Shown here in pieces: positions 1-5,002 of a DNA stretch of 5,105 bases (its first letter is position 1; every line of letters starts with the position of its first letter). The notes beneath the pieces were generated by a model that saw only the letters and a program-made list of their open reading frames with translations, was not told the origin of the DNA and made no database searches. Position numbers and translations under genes: made by a program. This DNA is from Candidatus Izemoplasmatales bacterium (GTDB lineage: Bacteria > Bacillota_I > Bacilli_A > Izemoplasmatales > Hujiaoplasmataceae): positions 1 to 5,105 of the forward strand of contig JAQWBC010000094.1 in assembly GCA_028707415.1 (NCBI GenBank), written 5' to 3'.

Positions 1-185
1 ATTTGCACGTCGCCGTGCATAATCCTATTTTACAGGAAGTCAACAGTAAAAAAATCGAGTTATTAAAATCAGTGGCTCACACTGTCGGATTGGTGGCTCA
101 TTTTGATCGGAACGGTGGCTCACGTTCGTCGGTCTCGTGGCTCACTTCCGTCGGTCCGGTGGCTCAAAGTGCGTCGGATTATCCA
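1..185 (+). mobile_element. End of an IS21-like insertion sequence (partial)
   Basis: The segment carries five tandem copies of a GTGGCTCA-based repeat and finishes in TCGGATTATCCA, ending in CA as IS21-family termini usually do. From knowledge of the family, many IS21 elements have several GGTGGCTCA-type repeats between the end of istB and the element tip; these multiple terminal repeats bind the IstA transposase. Positions 1-71 contain no istB frame I can recognise; they hold a small inverted repeat (TGCACG at 4-9, CGTGCA at 14-19). The right boundary at 185 is inferred, because the next base begins clean homology to another transposase on the opposite strand. The open frame through the repeats (3-353) is not a gene. 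The rest of the element, with istA and istB if present, would lie to the left. Confidence 0.6.
72..180 (+). repeat. Five tandem 21-22 bp GTGGCTCA repeats
   Basis: GTGGCTCA starts at 72, 93, 115, 137 and 159, giving periods of 21, 22, 22 and 22 bases. Each unit has the form GTGGCTCA, about five or six variable bases, TCGG, then about four variable bases. The regular phase, close to two helical turns, suits a row of protein-binding sites on one DNA face. The likeliest role is transposase binding at an IS21-type end. The units are too short and too internally variable to be a CRISPR array. Confidence 0.85.
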
Positions 186-579
186 TTGAAGTTTTGCAAG
201 ATTATACGCGATAGCGACGAGCATAAACTCAAATTTCACATTTTGAATGCCTCGTCGTCTAAATCGTCTGAATCCGATGGCCTCTTTGATTACACCGAAC
301 GCACCCTCCTCCTGGATGGAGCGCTGTGTTCTAGGCTCGATACCCAGTTCTGATTGAAGGTTTTCTCTCGCTTTCTTATAAAGTGTTCAAAGCTCTTCTT
401 TGAGAGCTTGGTACTTCATATACATCATGACCCCTCTTGCTGTGCCATAAGAAGTTAAACTGTTCACTGTTCTCATCATAGTAGTTGCCACCATCATCTT
501 TTTTAAAGTTGACTAGTCTTTTGGGGTCGCTTATGTATTTCTTGCCACGGGTTTCTTTGGTGAGTAGGTTTAAACAATT
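186..579 (-). pseudogene. Decayed IS1182-family transposase, C-terminal part
   Basis: On the minus strand, codons from 386 down to 186 read as the C-terminal catalytic end of an IS1182-type DDE transposase. They include ENLQSELGIE, RSIQEEGAFGVIKEAIGFRRF and AIAYNLAKLQ. The Glu of the RSIQxEGxFGxIK block is expected to be the last catalytic acidic residue of this family. Upstream the frame is broken: a TGA sits at 389-387, and the preceding 67 codons (579 to 379) continue in another frame with GKKYISDPK and NYYDENSEQF, which look like the region before the catalytic Glu. The Cys-rich segment normal for the family is not visible. The N-terminal half, with the first two catalytic Asp residues, is absent, and the C-terminal tail is cut at 186 by the IS21-like end. 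It is non-functional. The 186-386 part is secure; the upstream part is less certain. Confidence 0.75.
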
Positions 580-581
580 TT

Positions 582-602
582 ATTTCGTTACAGCCCTTTT
601 TT
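582..602 (-). repeat. Terminal inverted repeat of the IS1182-type remnant
   Basis: Read on the minus strand this is AAAAAAGGGCTGTAACGAAAT. It matches the inverted repeats of the element at 3257-3536, apart from one base missing in the GGGACTG part. The similarity continues inward (TAAAAT, GTTT, CCTACTCA, CAAA) to about 549, against about 3308 in the other copy. This marks the outer tip of the broken transposase element at 186-579. Because the tip is followed almost at once by C-terminal transposase sequence, most of the coding region has been lost by an internal deletion near 545-550. Confidence 0.75.
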
Positions 603-741
603 AACTTAATTTTTAAATTCGAGATAGTCTTGTTACAATTAAGATATTCGATAATTTATCATATGTATGATGATTTCTTACATGTAAACTGATGATTTTT
701 GATCAATAGGGGTATTAATGAACCTAATAATCAAACGAATA
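603..741. other. AT-rich intergenic spacer with small palindromes
   Basis: There is no coding frame here. It holds three small symmetric sites: ATCATA and TATGAT arms at 658-663 and 666-671, the perfect palindrome TTACATGTAA at 678-687, and TTGATCAA at 699-706. All lie 35-85 bases upstream of the -35 box of the lipoprotein promoter, so they could be regulator sites. In sequence this AT-rich, short palindromes also arise by chance. A poor second promoter candidate (TTGTTA at 630-635) was not annotated. Confidence 0.4.
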
Positions 742-770
742 TTGATTTGTCTACAGTAATATATTATAAT
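742..770 (+). promoter_or_regulatory. Sigma-70/SigA-type promoter of the lipoprotein gene
   Basis: A -35 box TTGATT (742-747) and a perfect -10 box TATAAT (765-770) are separated by 17 bases. Transcription would start near 776-778, giving a leader of only about 20 bases before the TTG start. There is no room for a riboswitch or attenuator, so any control is likely to act at initiation. Confidence 0.8.
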
Positions 771-784
771 TAAAAAAAAGATCT

Positions 785-791
785 GGGGAGG
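785..791 (+). promoter_or_regulatory. Ribosome binding site fixing a TTG start
   Basis: GGGGAGG lies six bases before TTG at 798-800. No ATG near it gives a complete signal peptide: the next in-frame Met is residue 18, inside the lipobox. This site therefore decides the start. Confidence 0.8.
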
Positions 792-797
792 CAAACT

Positions 798-3236
798 TTG
801 AGAAGAGCATGCTTATTTTTATTAATTCTTGTTTTTTCAATAGTATTAATGTCTTGTACAGAAGATACACTCATCGTTACACTCGACCCAATGGGTGGAG
901 TATTATCAAATGTTGAACTTGTTGATATCAAACAAAACTCTACACTTGATTTATCTTCATATATTCCAACAAAAGAACACAATACATTTGCCTACTGGTA
1001 TTATCTTGAAGGCGATCTAGAGGTGCAATTTTTAGCTTCCACCTTGATATCCGCTTCGATAACCTTGTATGCCAAATGGATTACAGATGTTTATACCATT
1101 CAATTTGACACCGATGAAGGAACTCCTATATCGTCTCAAACATATGAGTATAATGAGCTTTTTGTTCTACCAGAAGCACCAAGAAAAGATTATCATTCAT
1201 TTAGTGGTTGGACATACCTAGGTGAACCAATTGTTGCTGATACGCCAATCACGAGTTCGATGACACTCGTTGCTTCATGGGACTCTATCTATAGTACGAC
1301 AGGCAGTTTTAGAACCTATGTGATTCAATTTCAAAACTTTAATATTCACCAAGTTTTAAATGAAGCTTCAGTTGAATTTGTACAGCTCATCACAGATACA
1401 CTATATAAGAAAGATTTTGACTGGGATTTAGCTATTTCACTTGGTATTGCAGAATATGAAAAGGATTTTAGTCAAGCTGATAAACTACCGATTACCTATG
1501 CTCCATCCATGGCAGTAGGAAATCCAATTGATGTAGATGGTGATGGTTTAGTTTGGAGAATCAATTTAAGAAACGATTTAGCATTCGAGGATGGTACACC
1601 AATCACTTCAGAAACATTTAGATATGCATGGGGACAATTATTAGATCCAGCTTTAGCCTACGAAAATGCTTATTTATTATATGATCAGGCTTACTTACCT
1701 TTGATTAATGCTAAAGAATATGCAGAACAAAGCATCTTCTTGATGGGAGATGAAGTCGTTGTTCTATTTAGCGAGGTTGGATTTACCATTATTGATCAAT
1801 ACTCATTCGAGTTACATCTAGAAAGCACAAAAGATGTAAATGATATTAAGTTAGTTCTATCCTATCTTGCTCTTGGTGTTGTTGATGAAGAACAATATGA
1901 ATTAGGAATGAATAATGACGGTACATTTACAGATTATGGAACAATTTCAAAGACTCCTTCTTCCTATGGGCCTTATTTACTAGAAGAATGGATCGATGGT
2001 GAATCATTAACGTTCACCAAGAATGAAGATTACTTCAATTCTAGTTCAAGTTATTTAATTCCTGAAATATATGTTTACATAGAAAATGATTCTACCCCAA
2101 TCTATCAAATAAACGATGACCTGTATCAAATGTATTTAGATGATGAAATTGATGTGTCGCCTGTCCCTGGGGATGCATATGAAGTTATGAATGAACCCAA
2201 TTCAAAGTATCAACCTTTAACGACTTTCTTTAGATTAGCAATCAATCTTGATTATGGTAATGATGGTGATCCATCAAATGATAATCCCTTCTTGCAATAC
2301 ATCGAAATGAGACAAGCTTTATACTTTGGACTAGATCGTGAATATTTTACAGGAATTAGAAATCCTTCTTTACCTCAACAGGGGCTTCTTGGTCCATCTT
2401 ACTTTAGCCATATCGGGAATCCACTCTCATATCGAGAATCAAGTCAGGGTCAATCGGTATTAACCGATTATGCCCCTGAGACATGTGGTTATGATCCAGT
2501 TAGAGCTTTAGAACTGTTTAACATTGCCTATCAAAAAGCTATCGATGATGGTCTTATCAGTGATGGTGAAAAAATTGAAATTACACTTGTATATTCGTCA
2601 GAAACTTCGGTTAATCCATATTCATATTTTAAACAGCTATATGAGTCGGTTTTTGGAACAGATCGTTTCACACTGATTTTGGACAATCGACCTCTTTATA
2701 GTCTAATTAATGATGATTTTGATTTATTTTTCGCTGGATGGCAAGGGGAACAGTATAATGCACCATCACTACTCATAGTATATCTAAGTGGTGAAGAATA
2801 CATCATCGAATCTGGTTATGATACTTCAAGTATTGTTACAGATGTCAATCTTCCTAATTTAAAAATTGCAGTTATTGAATGGATTAGTGAGATCAACAGT
2901 CGAATTGGAAGTCTTGATGAAGTAGATTTAGCAAACCTTGAAGCCTATGAAACTATCTTAAGTAAATTCAATGGTGATGTTTATACAGATACAATGGAAA
3001 ACTTGATTCTAGACTTTTATTGGTTCATGGTTGATCACTCATATTCGGGTAGAGAAATCGACTTTGATAGTTTAGCAGCTGCACTGGAAACTGAGTTACT
3101 AGAACAAATGATGATGGTTCCACTGATTACTTCAGTAGGGTATAATATATATCGAGAACAGATAGGATTTAGAGTTTCTTTATACAATGCAGCTATGGGA
3201 TATGGTGGCTATCAATACATGTATATTAAAGCATAA
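798..3236 (+). CDS. Lipoprotein: InlB-type repeats fused to a family 5 ABC solute-binding domain
   Basis: An 812-residue protein, probably anchored on the outer face of the membrane and binding peptides or similar solutes for an ABC importer. Residues 1-20 form a lipoprotein signal (MRR, hydrophobic stretch, lipobox LMSC, lipidated Cys20). Two InlB/Listeria-Bacteroides (Flg_new-like) repeats follow at about 25-95 and 96-161; their hallmarks are LDPMGG...ITLYAKW and FDTDEGTP...FSGW...ITSSMTLVASW. From about 170 the protein is OppA/DppA-like (SBP_bac_5): WRINLRND and FEDGTPIT (253-270), SYGPYLLEEW (389-398), MRQALYFGLDREYF (504-517), FDLFFAGWQGE (641-651), LLEQMMMVPLITS near the C-terminus. A DVDGDG acidic loop is at 245-250. 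The start is TTG behind GGGGAGG. Its own promoter and a terminator 60 bases after the stop make it monocistronic. No permease or ATPase gene is nearby, so partner and ligand are unknown. The family call is strong; peptide specificity is only inferred. Confidence 0.9.
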   Translation: MRRACLFLLILVFSIVLMSCTEDTLIVTLDPMGGVLSNVELVDIKQNSTLDLSSYIPTKEHNTFAYWYYLEGDLEVQFLASTLISASITLYAKWITDVYTIQFDTDEGTPISSQTYEYNELFVLPEAPRKDYHSFSGWTYLGEPIVADTPITSSMTLVASWDSIYSTTGSFRTYVIQFQNFNIHQVLNEASVEFVQLITDTLYKKDFDWDLAISLGIAEYEKDFSQADKLPITYAPSMAVGNPIDVDGDGLVWRINLRNDLAFEDGTPITSETFRYAWGQLLDPALAYENAYLLYDQAYLPLINAKEYAEQSIFLMGDEVVVLFSEVGFTIIDQYSFELHLESTKDVNDIKLVLSYLALGVVDEEQYELGMNNDGTFTDYGTISKTPSSYGPYLLEEWIDGESLTFTKNEDYFNSSSSYLIPEIYVYIENDSTPIYQINDDLYQMYLDDEIDVSPVPGDAYEVMNEPNSKYQPLTTFFRLAINLDYGNDGDPSNDNPFLQYIEMRQALYFGLDREYFTGIRNPSLPQQGLLGPSYFSHIGNPLSYRESSQGQSVLTDYAPETCGYDPVRALELFNIAYQKAIDDGLISDGEKIEITLVYSSETSVNPYSYFKQLYESVFGTDRFTLILDNRPLYSLINDDFDLFFAGWQGEQYNAPSLLIVYLSGEEYIIESGYDTSSIVTDVNLPNLKIAVIEWISEINSRIGSLDEVDLANLEAYETILSKFNGDVYTDTMENLILDFYWFMVDHSYSGREIDFDSLAAALETELLEQMMMVPLITSVGYNIYREQIGFRVSLYNAAMGYGGYQYMYIKA

Positions 3237-3256
3237 GAGTAAAATCATATAAAAAC

Positions 3257-3276
3257 AAAAGGGACTGTAACGAAAT
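3257..3276 (+). repeat. Left terminal inverted repeat
   Basis: AAAAGGGACTGTAACGAAAT, an exact reverse complement of 3517-3536. If the flanking A/T runs are not part of the element, the core tip is GGGACTGTAACGAAAT at 3261-3276. Confidence 0.85.
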
Positions 3277-3299
3277 AAAATAGTTTCCGCCTACTCAAC

Positions 3300-3333
3300 A
3301 AAAAAGCCACTCTGGAAACCAGGGTGGTTTTTT
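3300..3333 (+). terminator. Rho-independent terminator within the mobile element
   Basis: CCACTCTGG (3307-3315), loop AAA, then CCAGGGTGG (3319-3327) form a nine-pair stem with one G-T wobble, followed by TTTTTT. A run of A at 3300-3305 can pair with the T run, so the hairpin can also act on the minus strand. It begins about 63 bases after the lipoprotein stop and is the only good terminator for that gene, yet it lies inside the mobile element. Insertion sequences often carry such hairpins near a tip to block read-through into the transposase gene. Confidence 0.85.
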
Positions 3334-3351
3334 GGTGTAATTGAAGTGTGA

Positions 3352-3492
3352 AAAGACCACAATTACCACAAGAACAATTTAACGCAAAACATCCTTTCGG
3401 CTCCATTATATCCTCTTATCCCAAAAAACAATATAGCTAGAAGTTTTTTTCCATCACATCTGACTTTAGTATGCGAAAAAAAGGATCCATAG
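3352..3492 (+). pseudogene. Possible N-terminal transposase trace
   Basis: The plus frame from 3352 to the TAG at 3490-3492 (46 codons) has no start codon or ribosome binding site. It contains PLYPLIPKNNIARSF. Many IS1182-type transposases have, near the N-terminus, a block like L-x-x-LIP-x-x-H-x-AR. The match is short and degenerate, and a neighbouring frame (VKRPQLPQEQFN) could be part of the same relic after a frameshift. The position just inside the element's tip is right for an N-terminus. Treat it as a tentative relic, not a gene. Confidence 0.3.
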
Positions 3493-3516
3493 GTCCATGA
3501 AGAAAATTAGATCTTC

Positions 3517-3536
3517 ATTTCGTTACAGTCCCTTTT
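3517..3536 (-). repeat. Right terminal inverted repeat
   Basis: ATTTCGTTACAGTCCCTTTT on the plus strand, a perfect inverted copy of 3257-3276. Its outer T run passes directly into the A/T-rich tail of the neighbouring gene's terminator. Confidence 0.85.
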
Positions 3537-3544
3537 TATTTTTT

Positions 3545-3579
3545 AAAACAAAAAAGCTGGTTCCAATGCGAACCAACTT
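3545..3579 (-). terminator. Rho-independent terminator of the DUF2804 gene
   Basis: On the minus strand AAGTTGGTTC (3579-3570), loop GCATTG, then GAACCAGCTT (3563-3554) form a ten-pair stem with one wobble. It is followed by a T-rich tail (TTTTGTTTT). It begins 26 bases after the stop codon of the 3606-4673 gene. Confidence 0.85.
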
Positions 3580-3605
3580 GAATTACGATTATTTGAGCAA
3601 GAGAT

Positions 3606-4673
3606 TTAAAAACGCAAAGTCTTATCTTCACCTATGCCTATCATGCCATCAAGAATGTACTTTTTGCCGTTGAGATCGCGAATATAGCCTTTAATCTCGC
3701 CAAAAGTGACAAAGTAATCAATTCGTAATACTAAAGGATGAACAACCATCTTAAATCGATCGTCAATCTCAAAAGTAATGTTGACCATGTCGTGATCATC
3801 TTTGACTTTCCATATATTTCCGGAGGTATCATGTTCGAACTTGACTGGTGGTAAAAGACTAATTTTGTTTTCAAACCAGATTAGATTCTCGTTATATTCA
3901 TCCTGGTTAAGGGATTGATTGCGAGTGAGATTGAAGGCAAAATATTGTGGCTTCCCATCAATAATCGGTTTTCCCATCGTCGTCAACCAGTCATAATGCT
4001 GGCGGTATGGATAATATCCGCGATGATCATCGATAATCGCGGTTGTTGTATCGGTAGTTTCAAAATGACTGCCATTAATATCTAAATAACCAGTGACTTT
4101 AAAAAGATCCTTTTGTGAATAGAGAGGTTTATTTTTTCCGAACGGAATGCTAACAATGCTTGGCAGCGATACTCTTTCCAAAGCAAATTTATAGACGATT
4201 TTCCCGGATTTTTCTGATTGCGATTGGCCTTCAAGTGAACATTTTCCGATTTCAAAATGGTTGATGTATTTAATTGAAGAATCCTTGGAATATGCTTCCG
4301 CGATGCTTCCATTGATAAGGTTGGGAGCGATAGTGGTTTTGGAACTTGGTAAATTGTTGGTCCAACTAAAGACTTTTTTGGTTTTCTTATCAAAAAAGAC
4401 GTTCAGAATCATCCCAAAAATTCCCATGTCACAAACGACGGCCAACAAAACCCCATTATCAAGGTGTACTTCAGTAGCTTCCCACAAAGTAAGACGAAGT
4501 TTATTCAAAAAGTTGGGATACATTTTACTTACTGGGTGTTTTAGAGACCCCAAATCCATCTGTTCGAATTCTTTATCAAAGGTACCAAATACAGCCATGC
4601 CATTGTCAACTAAACTTTTAGGCGTCGGAACTGACTGCCTTTTAACCGATATCAATTTTCCGTAATCCTTCAT
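3606..4673 (-). CDS. DUF2804 family protein
   Basis: A complete 355-residue protein of the uncharacterised DUF2804 family. The signature blocks are present in order: DDHRGYYPYRQHYDW (215-229), FNLTRNQSLN followed by EYNENLIW (247-266), LLPPVKFE (273-280), YFVTFGEIKGYI (320-331) and a C-terminal GMIGIGED (343-350). There is no signal peptide and no membrane span, so it is probably cytoplasmic. The family has no established reaction; a distant link to AttH/CrtC-like lipocalin folds is background knowledge and not shown here. I chose ATG at 4673 because AGGGGG lies seven bases upstream. The frame also opens at a TTG (4709), but that would place the ribosome site inside the coding sequence. It is monocistronic, with its own promoter and terminator, convergent with the lipoprotein gene. 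No frame damage is seen. The family call is strong; the function is unknown. Confidence 0.9.
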   Translation of the reverse strand: MKDYGKLISVKRQSVPTPKSLVDNGMAVFGTFDKEFEQMDLGSLKHPVSKMYPNFLNKLRLTLWEATEVHLDNGVLLAVVCDMGIFGMILNVFFDKKTKKVFSWTNNLPSSKTTIAPNLINGSIAEAYSKDSSIKYINHFEIGKCSLEGQSQSEKSGKIVYKFALERVSLPSIVSIPFGKNKPLYSQKDLFKVTGYLDINGSHFETTDTTTAIIDDHRGYYPYRQHYDWLTTMGKPIIDGKPQYFAFNLTRNQSLNQDEYNENLIWFENKISLLPPVKFEHDTSGNIWKVKDDHDMVNITFEIDDRFKMVVHPLVLRIDYFVTFGEIKGYIRDLNGKKYILDGMIGIGEDKTLRF

Positions 4674-4680
4674 TTCCAGG

Positions 4681-4686
4681 CCCCCT
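4681..4686 (-). promoter_or_regulatory. Ribosome binding site of the DUF2804 gene
   Basis: Minus-strand AGGGGG ends seven bases before ATG at 4673-4671. It selects this Met over the upstream in-frame TTG at 4709-4707, which has no comparable site before it. Confidence 0.75.
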
Positions 4687-4743
4687 AAAGTAATATAAAC
4701 ACCAAACAAAAAGTTTCACAAATGATGCATTTTATTATAAGCA

Positions 4744-4772
4744 ATTATATCAATTTTTTGGCCAAACGTCAA
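4744..4772 (-). promoter_or_regulatory. Strong sigma-70/SigA-type promoter of the DUF2804 gene
   Basis: On the minus strand, TTGACG (4772-4767) and a perfect TATAAT (4749-4744) are separated by 17 bases. Transcription would start near 4737, leaving a leader of about 63 bases. The spacer contains the perfect palindrome TTTGGCCAAA (4757-4766). The -35 region overlaps one of two AAACGTC copies. Confidence 0.85.
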
Positions 4773-4781
4773 TGAAACGTC
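4764..4781 (-). repeat. Direct repeat over the -35 region, possible operator
   Basis: On the plus strand AAACGTC occurs at 4764-4770 and again at 4775-4781. The copies are 11 bases apart, about one helical turn, and cover the -35 box. With the TTTGGCCAAA palindrome next to it, this could be a regulator site. No regulator gene is in the window, so this is inference from layout only. Confidence 0.35.
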
Positions 4782-4828
4782 GAAAAATATATTTTTATTT
4801 TAGAGAGTGTTTTATTGTTGAAATGCGA

Positions 4829-5002
4829 TTATTGAACCGACTTTATGCAATCGATACTGTCATGATCCGCTGTGTTTACCAAAGAAGACACTTGATAGGC
4901 AATCATTTCAGAAGGTGCATATGATTTCATCAATGCTTTAAGTTGATCCTTATCTGATATTGATGGATTCAACCACGTTTTCGTGTCTTCTATATGGATG
5001 TT
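4829..5002 (-). pseudogene. C-terminal fragment of an SRAP (YedK/HMCES-type) protein
   Basis: The last 57 codons, with TAA at 4831-4829, include IEDTKTWLNP, KDQLKALMKSYAP, EMIAYQVSSLVNTADHD and CIKSVQ. This matches the usual end of SOS response-associated peptidase (SRAP) proteins, where a WL(D/N)P block is followed by a Leu-rich helix and a VS-x-x-VN motif. Such proteins form a covalent link with abasic sites in single-stranded DNA through an N-terminal Cys2; family members are usually around 200-230 residues. The N-terminal part, with the catalytic Cys and the conserved His of the HDRMP block, is absent. Going upstream, similarity stops near 5002, and a TGA interrupts the frame at 5023-5021. 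It is a broken remnant. It lies upstream of the DUF2804 gene on the same strand, but that gene has its own promoter. Confidence 0.7.

Larger units (their letters stand above)
3257..3536. mobile_element. Short IS1182-derived or MITE-like element
   Basis: A 280-bp segment bounded by perfect 20-bp inverted repeats, placed between two convergent genes. The same tip and about 50 bases of adjoining sequence occur at 549-602, next to a recognisable IS1182-type transposase remnant, which ties this element to that family. It is far too short for a transposase. The plus frame 3352-3492 may hold a worn N-terminal trace, so it reads as an internally deleted element, mobile only if a related transposase acts in trans. 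I found no convincing target-site duplication: both outer flanks are A/T runs. Confidence 0.7.

Noticed and set aside
21..71. Possible minus-strand promoter starting from TTGACT inside the IS21-like end
   Set aside because: A -35-like TTGACT exists, but no good -10 box lies 16-18 bases away and no minus-strand gene follows within the window.
72..180. CRISPR-like array
   Set aside because: The conserved core is only eight bases plus TCGG at a 22-base period, so there are no real spacers. The layout fits IS21 terminal repeats.
3..353. Open plus frame of 116 codons starting with TTG
   Set aside because: It runs through the GTGGCTCA repeats and then antisense through the conserved IS1182 coding sequence. 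There is no ribosome site and no protein family match.
630..657. Alternative promoter TTGTTA with TAATTT
   Set aside because: Its boxes are poor compared with the consensus pair at 742-770, and it would give a long leader with no visible role.
770..982. Minus-strand frame of 70 codons
   Set aside because: It lies antisense to the promoter, signal peptide and first repeat of the lipoprotein gene, with no sign of coding of its own.
3336..3368. Second hairpin GTAATTG (3337-3343) with CAATTAC (3360-3366)
   Set aside because: It has only seven AT-rich pairs and a 16-base loop with no T run, so it is too weak to call as a functional structure.
4082..4393. Minus-strand frame of 103 codons
   Set aside because: It is an alternative frame inside the DUF2804 gene, whose own frame carries the conserved motifs.
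4261..4665. Plus-strand frame of 134 codons
   Set aside because: It is antisense to the DUF2804 gene, with no upstream ribosome site and no recognisable domain.
4674..4709. Extra 12 codons at the start of the DUF2804 gene (TTG start)
   Set aside because: The strong AGGGGG site lies inside this stretch and points to ATG at 4673. Nothing comparable precedes the TTG.
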